Source of the DNA: Nocardia africana NBRC 100379
GTDB taxonomy: Bacteria; Actinomycetota; Actinomycetes; Mycobacteriales; Mycobacteriaceae
Direction of reading: 5' to 3'
Length of the DNA stretch: 64,000 nucleotides
NCBI RefSeq assembly: GCF_001612635.1
Contig: NZ_BDAV01000021.1
Location: 1 to 64,000, forward strand
Every line of letters begins with the position of its first letter. Within the stretch, counting starts at the first letter, position 1. Shown here in pieces: positions 44,707 to 53,280 of the stretch. Both the position numbers and the translations under genes were made by a program. The notes under the pieces are model-generated. The model had not been told where the DNA came from. It saw nothing but the letters and a program-made list of their open reading frames with translations, and did not search any database.

Positions 44707-46098
44707 TCAGGTGGACGGATTGACCGGCAGCATCCCGGTGGCGACCGTGGTACCGCAGAACTCCTCGATCCGTTCGTCCAGGCGGCGCGCCTCGACCGCG
44801 TCGCGGAAGCGAGGGGTGGCGATGCGACGGCGTAATCCGGTGAGTCGTTCCTCGAGTTGCGCGATGCGGCGATCCTCGGAGAGTTCGAGTACCGGGCTCA
44901 GTGCGTCGCCGGCGCCGTCGAGACTGCCGTTGATCAGCTGGGCCGCCGCGTTGTCGACCCGCGCGAGTGCCTCGGCTCCGTACGACCGCTGTTCGCGCGG
45001 GCCACCGCTGTACAACTCGATGGTGCGCTGGGTTTCCGCCAGTGCCGGCTCGGCCTGGCCGAGATGGATGTAGGTGGCGCCCGCGTAGTAATGACTCTTG
45101 GCCTCCGGAAAGCCGAAGACACCGCCGGTTTCGTCGTGCAGTTCGTCGGTGCCGGTGCCCGCGCGTGCGGCCTCGGCGGCGCGGATGCAGCGTTCGGCGT
45201 CCGCGGCGCTGCCGAGTTTGGACCAGATGCGCGCCTCGATGTTGTGCAGCCGCACCTTCGCGGTCACGGAATCCGCGTACTGCTGACCGTTCTGGGCCAG
45301 TGCCACCGCCCGGCGCGGCCGCTCGGACCAGTATTCGATCAGCGCCTGCATACCGCGCGTCCACGCGCGTAATCCGTTGTGGCCGCACAGTTCCGCATAG
45401 GCCCAGGCCGCGCGGGCCTGTTCCCCGGCGGCGTCGAGATGTCCGAGATCGGTACTGGCGTTGGCCAGCAGACCCGACAGCGTTCCGGCCAGCAGATACA
45501 AATGGCTTGTGTCCGCGGGCTTCTGGTGGCCTTCGAGCAGCCGGTACACCCGCCGGCGCACCCGCAGCATCTCCACCATCATCGGAACCGGCGGCACGTG
45601 GACATACTCTCTGGCGATGCGGGTGGCATCGGCGTCGAGCTGTTCCAGGGCGGAGGCGCCGACATTACTCGCCTCGGCGCGACCGGCGTGCTCGCTGGCT
45701 TCGTGGGCAGCCGCCATGATCAGATCCCTCTCCGAAATCTCGGCTAACGCATCACCTCTCATCGCACCTGCGTCTACGAGGGCCAAAAGTTCCGCGTCGC
45801 TCGAATATTTGCTGTGCGTCGAATGGCCTTGACGCACCCCGAATTCCGGTTCCGGCCGATCGATGACGGGCTGATCGATCATGGCCGCGAACCGTGCCCG
45901 CACGACTTCGTCGGACCTGGCGAGTGATGTGTCCAGCGCGGCCTGGTTGACCGGGCGCGGATGCACCCGGGCACCGCCTGCCTCCCATTTCGACACCAGG
46001 CGTTCGTGCACACCGAGATGGGCCGCGAACTCCCTGATGCTCATGCGTTTGGCATCGCGGAGGGCACGGGCTTCCTTACCTGACCACTGCCGGACCAC
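44707..46098 (-). CDS. XRE regulator with TPR-like C-terminal region
   Basis: A 463-residue protein. Residues ~8-45 (REFAAHLGVHERLVSKWEAGGARVHPRP) form an XRE helix-turn-helix; the rest is all-helical TPR-like repeats (e.g. ARAAWAYAELCGHNGLRAW). Such regulators sense small peptides or metabolites in actinomycetes. Start GTG 46098 follows AGGG by eight bases. It is divergent from the unknown gene at 46313, a relative of the gene at 36520, and two GGGCAGTG repeats lie between. The two loci thus share an arrangement, although the regulators themselves differ in their C-terminal domains. Confidence 0.78.
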   Translation of the reverse strand: MVRQWSGKEARALRDAKRMSIREFAAHLGVHERLVSKWEAGGARVHPRPVNQAALDTSLARSDEVVRARFAAMIDQPVIDRPEPEFGVRQGHSTHSKYSSDAELLALVDAGAMRGDALAEISERDLIMAAAHEASEHAGRAEASNVGASALEQLDADATRIAREYVHVPPVPMMVEMLRVRRRVYRLLEGHQKPADTSHLYLLAGTLSGLLANASTDLGHLDAAGEQARAAWAYAELCGHNGLRAWTRGMQALIEYWSERPRRAVALAQNGQQYADSVTAKVRLHNIEARIWSKLGSAADAERCIRAAEAARAGTGTDELHDETGGVFGFPEAKSHYYAGATYIHLGQAEPALAETQRTIELYSGGPREQRSYGAEALARVDNAAAQLINGSLDGAGDALSPVLELSEDRRIAQLEERLTGLRRRIATPRFRDAVEARRLDERIEEFCGTTVATGMLPVNPST

Positions 46099-46206
46099 GA
46101 TGTCATCCCTTCCGCGCGAACTGGTCTCCAGAGTACGAGCGGACGGTGACCACGGCCACATCCGAAATCGAGCTGGTACAGGGGAATTGGCTGGTCCCGG
46201 CGGTTT

Positions 46207-46225
46207 GGGCAGTGAAAGGGCAGTG
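46207..46225. repeat. Two direct GGGCAGTG repeats
   Basis: GGGCAGTG at 46207-46214 and 46218-46225, 11 bp apart (one helical turn), in the 214-bp divergent region of the XRE regulator. Possible operator half-sites. Confidence 0.4.
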
Positions 46226-46312
46226 CAGGGCGCGCGTGGGGGCGTTTCGGAGACGTCGCAGTGGCGGGAGCCTTGAAGATATCGAGGGAGTCGCCGTGAA
46301 GGTCGGGAAACT

Positions 46313-46762
46313 GTGAACGTCGAGAAGCTCAGAACCGCCGACGACTGGGTGATGTTCTATCGGCATCACGCCGGTCTGACATGTATCCAGCGTGGAGGAT
46401 TCGTCACGCTGCCGGTGACCGGCGCCGTCGGTGTCGTGCACATGCCGGCCGACCGCGCCGAAGCGGTGTGCCGATCCCTGACCGAACACGGCGGGTGCGG
46501 GCCGGTGCTGGCCCGGCGCGTGCGCTGGAGCTTCCTCGTATCCCCCGACGGCCGGCCCGATGCGCAGGTCGCGGAGATTCTGCAGCGTCTCGATATCGGC
46601 ATCCCGGCCGTCGGCGGCGAGATCATGATGCCCACCAGCCTGGGCCGATGGACCCGCGAGGGGTGTCACTGGATTGTGGCGCCGGGGTCCGGCCTGGAAC
46701 TTCCACCCCTTTCGATAGTCGTCACGACGGCGCTGGCGGTGGGAAGAGGCGGCGAGGACTGA
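46313..46762 (+). CDS. Unknown protein, partner of XRE/TPR regulator
   Basis: A 149-residue soluble protein sharing layout with the gene at 36520: DDWVMFYRHHAGL near the N terminus, VRWSFLVSPDGRPD in the middle, then IPAVGGEIMMPTSLGRW. No database family is known to me. It is divergent from an XRE/TPR regulator, as its relative is from an XRE/DUF5753 regulator. Start GTG 46313 is taken from the frame; the ribosome site is weak. It ends at the hairpin at 46791. Confidence 0.6.
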   Translation: MNVEKLRTADDWVMFYRHHAGLTCIQRGGFVTLPVTGAVGVVHMPADRAEAVCRSLTEHGGCGPVLARRVRWSFLVSPDGRPDAQVAEILQRLDIGIPAVGGEIMMPTSLGRWTREGCHWIVAPGSGLELPPLSIVVTTALAVGRGGED

Positions 46763-46790
46763 ACCCGCAGACCGGTCCTCGCCGCTGCCG

Positions 46791-46832
46791 ATCCGGGTCC
46801 GCCTCGTTTGCCTGTCGGGGGCGGACCCGGAT
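46791..46832 (+). terminator. Hairpin after the 46313 gene
   Basis: ATCCGGGTCCGCC (46791-46803) pairs perfectly with GGCGGACCCGGAT (46820-46832), loop 16 bases, 29 bp past the stop. Confidence 0.6.
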
Positions 46833-46907
46833 TCGGGACGCGGATGCGAAAATCAGATCCGGAACGTACCTTCTTCAGATTTGGCCCATTTGTGACATGA
46901 AGACGTT

Positions 46908-46913
46908 TAAGAT
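46908..46913 (+). promoter_or_regulatory. -10 box of leaderless secreted-protein gene
   Basis: TAAGAT ends six bases before ATG 46920. The mRNA would start at the ATG, and no ribosome site is present. Confidence 0.5.
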
Positions 46914-46919
46914 TGCCGG

Positions 46920-47588
46920 ATGAAGCTCCAGCGCCTTACCGCGATATCCGCATTGGTCGTCGGCGCCGTCACCGCCGGAACCACTGCCGCGCACGCCGAC
47001 CCGGCCGCCGCGCCCCAGCCGGCGGTGATCAAGTACTCCATGAGGCTCGTCGACAAGACCGTGGTGACCACCCTGCAGGGGGGCACCTTCCGGATCGCCG
47101 CGGACGGCAAGTCCTACGCCATCACCGATCCGCACGGCGCGACCGTGGTCTCACTGCCGACCGAGGTGCGCGTCGCCGGGACCGAGGTGCCGGTGAAACC
47201 GGTGGTCAACAGCGACGGGACCGTCCTCGAGTTGACGCCGCAGCGCACCGTCACCGTCGATAAGCCGGTCACCGTCCAGCCGATCGCCTCGCCGCTGGAG
47301 AACCATCGCGCGATGAACGATTTCGAAACCAATTTCGGTGTCGCGACCGCCGTCGGCACCTTCCTGGGTACCGCTGTCGGCGCCATCGTCGGCGGTGTCA
47401 CCGGCTGCATCCTGGGGTTGCCGCTGCTGGGTGTGGGATGCATTCCGGCCGCGGTCGCCGGCGCCGGCATCGGCGGCATCCTGGGCACGATCGCGATCGG
47501 CGGCCCCGCGCTGGCGATCACCGGATTGGACATGATCGGCACGCTCTCGGCCGCGCCGGGCACGACCAAGTGGGCCGACGACAAGTAG
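46920..47588 (+). CDS. Secreted glycine-zipper protein, paralogue 1
   Basis: A 222-residue secreted protein. A Sec signal (MKLQRLTAISALVVGAVTAG, cleavage near AHADPA) precedes a ~100-residue strand-rich domain (VDKTVVTTLQGGTFRI ... VKPVVNSDGTVLELTP). The C-terminal half has PLENHRAMNDF and then two glycine-zipper hydrophobic segments joined by a loop with two Cys (GGVTGCILGLP and GVGCIPAAVAGAGIGGILG), likely a membrane hairpin. Two paralogues follow at 47822 and 52423. Function unknown; association with or insertion into the envelope is inferred. Confidence 0.75.
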   Translation: MKLQRLTAISALVVGAVTAGTTAAHADPAAAPQPAVIKYSMRLVDKTVVTTLQGGTFRIAADGKSYAITDPHGATVVSLPTEVRVAGTEVPVKPVVNSDGTVLELTPQRTVTVDKPVTVQPIASPLENHRAMNDFETNFGVATAVGTFLGTAVGAIVGGVTGCILGLPLLGVGCIPAAVAGAGIGGILGTIAIGGPALAITGLDMIGTLSAAPGTTKWADDK

Positions 47589-47652
47589 GTCCGGCTCCGG
47601 AGGACCGCGGTCGAGCTGTGCCGCAACTCGATTCGCGGCACAGCGCATTGTG

Positions 47653-47676
47653 GGAGCCCCCAGCACTGGGGGCTCC
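47653..47676 (+). terminator. Hairpin after secreted paralogue 1
   Basis: GGAGCCCCCA (47653-47662) and TGGGGGCTCC (47667-47676), perfect 10-bp stem, GCAC loop, between paralogues 1 and 2. A weaker TGCCGC/GCGGCA hairpin precedes it. Confidence 0.6.
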
Positions 47677-47821
47677 TGCGCCGGTGGGACTGCGCGTAAC
47701 ATCGACCCGCTTGTGTGGCCGAAAGTGGTGAGCTCGAAGCGAATTCACCGCAAACCCGCAGGCGTGACGGCGCTCGTCGAGGGGGCGGGCGCCGAGATCC
47801 GATGACGGAATGGAACTATCG

Positions 47822-48499
47822 ATGAATCTCCGCAGCCTCACCGCGGCCTCCGCGCTGACCATCGGCGCACTGACCGCCGGGCTGACCACCGCCCACGCCG
47901 ACCCGGCTCCCACGCCGGAGCAGACCGGGGTCAGGTACTCGGTCAAACTCGTGGACAAAACGGTCGTGACGACCTTGCAAGGGGGGACCTTCCGGCTGGC
48001 GCAGGACGAGAAGTCCTACTCCGTCACCGATTCCCACGGTGTCACCGTCGTCTCGCTGCCCACCGATGTGCGCGTCGACGACGTCGCCGTTCCGGTGAAG
48101 CCCGTGGTGAAGAACGACGGCACCGTCCTCGAACTGACGCCGCAGAAGACGATGACCACCGACCATCCGGTCGCCGTCCAGCCGATCGCGTCGCCGCTCG
48201 AGAACCAGCGCGCGATGAACGACTTCTCCACCCAGTTCGGACTCGCCACGGCCGTGGGCGGATTCGTCGGCACCGCGATCGGCGTCGTGGTCGGCGGAAT
48301 CACCGGCTGCATCCTGGGCCTGCCGCTGCTCGGTGTGGGCTGCATTCCCGCCGCGATCGCCGGCGCCGGTGTCGGCGGCATCCTCGGCACCATCGTCGTC
48401 GGTGGCCCGGCACTCGGCATCGCGGGTCTGGACCTGATCAACACCCTGCAGGCCGCCCCCGGAACCAGCAAGTGGGCCAAGGACTCCGCGGGCAACTAG
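47822..48499 (+). CDS. Secreted glycine-zipper protein, paralogue 2
   Basis: A 225-residue protein very like paralogue 1 along its whole length: signal peptide cleaved near AHADPA, VDKTVVTTLQGGTFRL, PVKPVVKNDGTVLELTPQ, PLENQRAMNDFSTQFGLATAVGG, and the two-Cys zipper hairpin. ATG 47822 is preferred because the signal peptide then starts MNLRSLT like its paralogue; an ATG four codons upstream (47810) also exists. The tight arrangement suggests tandem duplication. Function unknown. Confidence 0.75.
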   Translation: MNLRSLTAASALTIGALTAGLTTAHADPAPTPEQTGVRYSVKLVDKTVVTTLQGGTFRLAQDEKSYSVTDSHGVTVVSLPTDVRVDDVAVPVKPVVKNDGTVLELTPQKTMTTDHPVAVQPIASPLENQRAMNDFSTQFGLATAVGGFVGTAIGVVVGGITGCILGLPLLGVGCIPAAIAGAGVGGILGTIVVGGPALGIAGLDLINTLQAAPGTSKWAKDSAGN

Positions 48500-48512
48500 G
48501 GAGTTACGCCAT

Positions 48513-48603
48513 CGAAGGCCGGTCGCTCGAGCAGCGGCCGGCCTTCGGCGTTCCAGGTACCGGAAACGCGACGGGGCGCTGCCGGTTTCGGCAGCGCCCC
48601 GTC
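48513..48603. terminator. Tandem hairpins between convergent genes
   Basis: Two perfect stems: CGAAGGCCGG (48513-48522) with CCGGCCTTCG (48538-48547), and GACGGGGCGCTGCCG (48570-48584) with CGGCAGCGCCCCGTC (48589-48603), loop GTTT. They separate paralogue 2 from the EtfD gene and can stop both. Confidence 0.7.
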
Positions 48604-48617
48604 GTGATGGTGCGAAC

Positions 48618-51600
48618 TTACTTCTTGCGGCCCGGGGCCTTCGCTCCGGACTTGAAGCCCAGGCCACCCGGCTTGGCGGTCGGGGGCTGGACCTCACCGT
48701 TGCCGCCGCCGGCGGATTCGGTGGCTGCCGTGGGGGTCGACTCCGGTGCCTCCGATGCGGAAGCCGACTCGGTGGCCGGAACCTCGGGCTCGGCTGCTTC
48801 GCTACCGGCCGCATCGGCCGGAGCCGCACCGTTACCGGATTCCGTTGCCGCCGGGGCGGATTCGGAAGCGGCGGGCTTCGCCGCACCCGGAGCCTTGGGG
48901 CCGGGGCGCTTGAAGCCGGACTTCATCGCCAGACCCTTCGGCGCCACCGTCGGTTTGGTTTCGGTGGGGCCGGTGGCAGCCGGTGCGCTTTCCGCAGGGG
49001 CCTCCGCAGGCGTGGCCTCGGCGGCAGATGCCTCGGCAGCGTCGGCCTCGGCTTCGGCCGGAGCTTCGCTCGCGGGCTTGGCGCCCGGAGCCTTGGCCTT
49101 GCCCTTCATCGCGAGACCCTTGCCGCCGGGTGCCTTGGCGGCGCCCTTCATGGCCAGACCGCCGGGCTTGGCGGTCGGCGCCGCCGGGGCCTCGGTGCTC
49201 TCTGCTGCCGGAGCTTCGGCAGCGGACGCCTCGGCCGCGGGGGCTTCGGCGGGCTTCGGAGTCGCCTTGGCGCCCGGTGCTTTCGCGGCGCCCTTCATGG
49301 CCAGGCCCTTGCCGCCGGGTGCCTTGGCGGCGCCCTTCATGGCCAGACCGCCCGGCTTGGCCGCCGGAGTCTCCGCGGGAGCTTCCGCGCTCGCCTCGGC
49401 TGCCTCCGGCTCCGGAGTCGCCTTGGCGCCCGGTGCTTTCGCCGCACCCTTCATGGCGAGACCCTTGCCGCCGGGTGCCTTACCGCCACCCTTCATGGCC
49501 AGACCGCCACCGCCGGGCGCCTTGCCACCGCCCTTCATGGCCAGACCCTTACCGGCGGCCGGGGCGGCCTGCTCGGCAGGCGCCTCCGCCTCGGTGACCG
49601 CGGCCTCGGCCACTGCGGTCTCGGCGGCCGGCGCGGCCGCGGCTTCGGCGACCGGTTCCGGAGCCTTGGGCTGCTGGACCACCTTCAGGTTCTCCGACAG
49701 CGCCGCGGGCTCGACCCGGTCGATCGACTGCAGCATCAGCTGTGCCACGTCGACGACCTCGACGCCCTGACCGACCTCGCCCGAATCCTTGCGCGCGGTC
49801 ACACCGTCGGTGAGCATCACGCGGCAGAAGGGGCAGCCGGTGGCGATCAGTGACGGCGAGTTACCGCCGTCCAGGGTGGCCAGTGCCTCGTCGGTCCGGT
49901 CGAGGTTGACTCGCTTACCGAGTTGTTCCTCCATCCACATGCGGGCGCCACCGGCGCCACAGCACATCGAACGCTCGCCGTGGCGCGGCATCTCGCTGAC
50001 CTTCGCGCCCGAGGCGGCCATCAGCTCACGCGGCGCGTTGTAGATCTTGTTGTGCCGGCCCAGGTAGCAGGGGTCGTGGTAGGTGACCTTCTCCGACACC
50101 GGCTTCACCTGCACGAGCTTCTTCTGCCGCACCAGCCGGTTGAGCAGCTGAGTGTGGTGCACGACCTCGTAGGTCCCGCCCACCTGCGGGTACTCGTTGT
50201 TGAGCGCGTTGAAGCAGTGCGCACAGGTGACGACGATCTTCTTCTTCGACGGCTCCACACCCTCGAAGACCGAATTCAGCGTCTCGATGTTCTGCATCGC
50301 CAACTGCTGGAACAGGAATTCGTTACCCGCGCGGCGAGCCGAGTCACCGGTGCAGGTTTCCTCGGCACCCAGCACCATGAATTTCACACCGGCCGTGGCG
50401 AGCAGTTCGGCGACGGCCTTGGTGGTCTTCTTGGCACGGTCCTCGTAAGCACCGGCACAGCCGACCCAGAACAGATATTCGTATCCGTCGAAACTCTCGG
50501 CGTCCTGGCCGAATACCGGAATATCGAAGTCCAGCTCCGACATCCAGTTCAGGCGATCCTTGGCGTTCTGACCCCAGGGGTTGCCCTTGTTCTCCAGGTT
50601 CTTGAACAGGCCGGCCAGCTCGGAGGGGAATTCCGATTCGATCAGCACCTGGTAGCGACGCATGTCGATGATGTGGTCGACGTGCTCGATATCCACCGGG
50701 CACTGTTCGACACAGGCGCCACAGGTGGTGCAGGACCACAGCACCTCGGGATCGATGATGCCGTTGACATCCTCGCCGCCGACCAGCGGACGCTCGGCCT
50801 CGGCCTTGGCCGCCTCCGAGATCTTCGCCAGCGCGGCCTCGTTCGGCTTGCCCTCGGCGTCGACCAGGCCGACCTCGTCGCCGCCCATATCCTTACGGCC
50901 ACCGGCGAGCAGGTAGGGAGCCTTGGCGGCACCGTGGTCACGCAGGGACATGATCAGCAGCTTCGGCGAGAGCGGCTTACCGGTGTTCCACGCCGGGCAC
51001 TGGCTCTGGCAGCGACCACATTCGGTGCAGGTGGTGAAGTCCAGCCAGCCCTTCCAGGAGAAGTCCTCGATCCGCCCGGCGCCCAGCGTGTCGGTATCGG
51101 GGTCGACGTTCTCCATATCCAGGGCGCGGCCCTTGGACATCATCGGCTTGGCCGCACCCAGGGCGACGCCGCCGTCGTCCTCACGCTTGAAGTAGATGTT
51201 GAAGAAGGCGGAGAACCGGTGCCAGGCCACACCCCAGGTGATGTTGCGGCCGACGTAGTAGAGGAACGCCATACCCGACATCAGCTTGATGAAGGCGAAG
51301 ATCGACACCATGGTCGCGTTCGCGGGCAGCAATTCGGCGACCCGCATGGTGAAGAAGTCGGTCGCCGGATTGCCCTCACCGTTCAGCGCGATCTTGCCGG
51401 CCTTGACGAAGATCATGCCGAGGCCTTCCATCAGCACGATCGCTTCGATCACATAGGCAGGCCCGAACTTCGAACCGCTGAAGCGCGACAGGCGCTGCGG
51501 TACCCGCGGGTGGTTGAGCTGGCGAATCGTGATCAGCGTCAAAATGCCGACCACGGTTCCGATGCCCATCAGCTCGTCCCAGAAGTGGTACACACCCCAG

Positions 51601-51920
51601 TTGCCGATGATCGGCCAGTGGAATTCGGGATCGAACGTCTGCCCGTACGCCTCGAACCACAGGATGGCGCCGGTGATGAAGCCGATCATCACCAGCCAGT
51701 GCGCCCAGCCGACGGTGCGGAATTTGTTCATGCGGGTATGCGCGATGAACTCGACCAGCATCGTCTTGAGGCGTGGGAAGAACGGCCGCCATCGATCCGG
51801 CGCCGGCTGACCGACCCTGATCGCGCTGAAGATCTTCCACGCGCCGCCGATGAACGACGCCCAGCACACCAGGCTGAGCACCGCTCCAATCGTGCCCAGC
51901 GTCACTGTCAGGGCATTCAT
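48618..51920 (-). CDS. etfD: EtfD-type membrane Fe-S oxidoreductase with repeat tail
   Basis: A 1,100-residue protein. The first ~240 residues hold about six transmembrane segments (nitrate-reductase-gamma-like). Then come two 4Fe-4S clusters (CTECGRCQSQCP and CTTCGACVEQCP) and two CCG-type cysteine domains (CAHCFNALNNEYP; YHDPCYLGRH ... CCGAGGARMW). This is the layout of mycobacterial Rv0338c/EtfD, which passes electrons from ETF in beta-oxidation to quinone. The last ~340 residues are an acidic/Ala-Pro-rich tail with nine copies of a (K/G)GLAMKG-x-x-KAPG unit, much longer than a usual tail. ATG 51920 follows GGAAGG by seven bases. A palindromic operator lies upstream. Confidence 0.85.
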   Translation of the reverse strand: MNALTVTLGTIGAVLSLVCWASFIGGAWKIFSAIRVGQPAPDRWRPFFPRLKTMLVEFIAHTRMNKFRTVGWAHWLVMIGFITGAILWFEAYGQTFDPEFHWPIIGNWGVYHFWDELMGIGTVVGILTLITIRQLNHPRVPQRLSRFSGSKFGPAYVIEAIVLMEGLGMIFVKAGKIALNGEGNPATDFFTMRVAELLPANATMVSIFAFIKLMSGMAFLYYVGRNITWGVAWHRFSAFFNIYFKREDDGGVALGAAKPMMSKGRALDMENVDPDTDTLGAGRIEDFSWKGWLDFTTCTECGRCQSQCPAWNTGKPLSPKLLIMSLRDHGAAKAPYLLAGGRKDMGGDEVGLVDAEGKPNEAALAKISEAAKAEAERPLVGGEDVNGIIDPEVLWSCTTCGACVEQCPVDIEHVDHIIDMRRYQVLIESEFPSELAGLFKNLENKGNPWGQNAKDRLNWMSELDFDIPVFGQDAESFDGYEYLFWVGCAGAYEDRAKKTTKAVAELLATAGVKFMVLGAEETCTGDSARRAGNEFLFQQLAMQNIETLNSVFEGVEPSKKKIVVTCAHCFNALNNEYPQVGGTYEVVHHTQLLNRLVRQKKLVQVKPVSEKVTYHDPCYLGRHNKIYNAPRELMAASGAKVSEMPRHGERSMCCGAGGARMWMEEQLGKRVNLDRTDEALATLDGGNSPSLIATGCPFCRVMLTDGVTARKDSGEVGQGVEVVDVAQLMLQSIDRVEPAALSENLKVVQQPKAPEPVAEAAAAPAAETAVAEAAVTEAEAPAEQAAPAAGKGLAMKGGGKAPGGGGLAMKGGGKAPGGKGLAMKGAAKAPGAKATPEPEAAEASAEAPAETPAAKPGGLAMKGAAKAPGGKGLAMKGAAKAPGAKATPKPAEAPAAEASAAEAPAAESTEAPAAPTAKPGGLAMKGAAKAPGGKGLAMKGKAKAPGAKPASEAPAEAEADAAEASAAEATPAEAPAESAPAATGPTETKPTVAPKGLAMKSGFKRPGPKAPGAAKPAASESAPAATESGNGAAPADAAGSEAAEPEVPATESASASEAPESTPTAATESAGGGNGEVQPPTAKPGGLGFKSGAKAPGRKK

Positions 51921-52001
51921 GTCGCGACCTTCCTTCGGTTCCACGAGCATTCCGGCGACCGGGCTGGGGTCGCCGTCGGTTGCTCGTATCGTAACGGGCA
52001 G

Positions 52002-52023
52002 TAAGTTACCCGCCGGTAACTTA
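52002..52023. promoter_or_regulatory. Palindromic operator upstream of etfD
   Basis: TAAGTTACC (52002-52010) and GGTAACTTA (52015-52023) form a perfect 9-bp inverted repeat with a 4-bp spacer (CGCC), 82 bp before the etfD start. Size and symmetry fit a TetR-family repressor of fatty-acid metabolism; the regulator is not in the window. Confidence 0.6.
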
Positions 52024-52223
52024 TCTGTCCATCGTATGATGCACGAGTGGTCTATCCCAGGTTGTGGGGTCCAACCGTACTGGGGGTGTGACCGTTCTCA
52101 CGCGTTGTCCTGCGGTTTTGGCGTAGGCGCGGTCGTCTGACACGGTAAATCCCGGCAAAACCGGTGCTTAAGCCAGGACAGGCTTACTTGCTCCGAAGGC
52201 GAACCGTTGTGAAATTCCGCGTT

Positions 52224-52246
52224 AATTGTTAGGGGACATAACAATT
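52224..52246. promoter_or_regulatory. AATTGTTA palindrome upstream of paralogue 3
   Basis: AATTGTTA (52224-52231) and TAACAATT (52239-52246) form a perfect 8-bp inverted repeat with a 7-bp spacer. A TAAGCT -10-like box lies at 52272-52277. It is probably an operator or activator site for the secreted protein at 52423. Confidence 0.5.
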
Positions 52247-52324
52247 CTCGCTTTCAGTCGGGGTATTCGACTAAGCTCACCTCGTCCTGCTTGCTGTGTG
52301 CACCTTCACACTGCTCGGGGAGGT

Positions 52325-52360
52325 CCGTCAGGTTTGAAGTCGGGGTTGATGACCTGACGG
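52325..52360 (+). promoter_or_regulatory. Stem-loop in the 5' leader of paralogue 3
   Basis: CCGTCAGGT (52325-52333) and ACCTGACGG (52352-52360) pair perfectly with an 18-base loop, about 60 bases before ATG 52423. If transcription starts near 52284, the leader is ~140 nt and this hairpin may control expression. No known riboswitch core was recognised. The rest of 51921-52422 holds no gene. Confidence 0.45.
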
Positions 52361-52422
52361 ATGCGTGGGCTCTCGCGGAGAAGTTGCGTGCGGCAAACCC
52401 TGATGACGGATTGGAAAACCGA

Positions 52423-53238
52423 ATGAAGCTCCGCAGAGGTACTGCGGTCGCCGCTATGGTCATCGGCGCGATGACCGTGGCGTTGGGAACTGCCAACGCC
52501 GACCCTGCACCAGCCCCGGCTCCGGCCGCCGACGCCAAGCCGGGGATCGACTACTCCACCAAACTGGTCGACAAGACGGTCGTCACCAAGCTCAAGAACG
52601 GCACGTTCGAGCTCGTGGAGAAGCACGGCGCGACTCCCGACCAGAAGCAGCAGGTCGTCGACATCAAGGACCAGGCCGGCAATGTCGCCCTGGAGATGCC
52701 GATCGACTACCGGATCGCGGGCGTTCAGATTCCGATCAAGCCGGTGCTCAAGGACAACGGCACGGTACTCGAGCTGACGCCGGACAAGCCCGCCGACGTC
52801 GACCTGACCAAGCCGGTTGCCGCCGCCCCCGTGGCCGCGGTCGCCGACACCAAGGTCGACCAGCAGGCGCCGATCCAGGCCGATAAGCCGGTGCTGGTCG
52901 CCAAGGATGTCGCCTCGCCGATCGAGAACCAGCGCGCGATGAGCGACTTCGCCACCAAGTTCGGTCTGGCGACCGCGATCGGTGGCTTCGTCGGCACCGC
53001 CATCGGCGCCGCGATCGGTTGCGTCGTGACGATCGTCGCCGGCTGCATCCCGGGTCTGGTCACCGGCGCCGGCGTCGGCGGCATCGTGGGCACCGTCGCG
53101 GTGGGCGGCCCTGCTCTGGTCGCTGCGGGCGTCGAGCTCGTCAACACCATGCAGGCTGCCGACGGCACCACCCAGTGGTCGGATGCGGCCATGGCGGCGG
53201 CCAGCGGCCAGGCGCAGCAGGCCAACCAGCCGAAGTAG
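52423..53238 (+). CDS. Secreted glycine-zipper protein, paralogue 3
   Basis: A 271-residue member of the same family, more divergent: signal MKLRRGTAVAAMVIGAMTVA cleaved near ANADPA, VDKTVVTKLKNGTFELV, PIKPVLKDNGTVLELTPD, an extra linker of ~45 residues, then SPIENQRAMSDFATKFGLAT, the glycine-zipper hairpin with its Cys pair (GCVVTIVAGCIP), and a C-terminal AQQANQPK tail. GGAA lies eight bases upstream of the ATG. Unlike the others it has a long structured leader. A strong hairpin follows at 53281. Confidence 0.75.
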   Translation: MKLRRGTAVAAMVIGAMTVALGTANADPAPAPAPAADAKPGIDYSTKLVDKTVVTKLKNGTFELVEKHGATPDQKQQVVDIKDQAGNVALEMPIDYRIAGVQIPIKPVLKDNGTVLELTPDKPADVDLTKPVAAAPVAAVADTKVDQQAPIQADKPVLVAKDVASPIENQRAMSDFATKFGLATAIGGFVGTAIGAAIGCVVTIVAGCIPGLVTGAGVGGIVGTVAVGGPALVAAGVELVNTMQAADGTTQWSDAAMAAASGQAQQANQPK

Positions 53239-53280
53239 TTCGCGGCGCGGAGCCGGTGATCGGCCGGCTCCGAGACGCGT

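Noticed and set aside
48830..49570. CRISPR or minisatellite array in the etfD 3' region
   Set aside because: The repeats follow codon units of the GLAMKG-KAPG protein repeat and spacers are in-frame linkers; there are no CRISPR-like palindromic repeats.
49923..52004. Long plus-strand frame opposite etfD
   Set aside because: His/Val/Asp-rich translation with no domain, antisense to Fe-S cluster motifs.
52224..52360. Known riboswitch in the leader of the 52423 gene
   Set aside because: No conserved riboswitch core could be recognised; only a simple hairpin and a DNA palindrome are visible.
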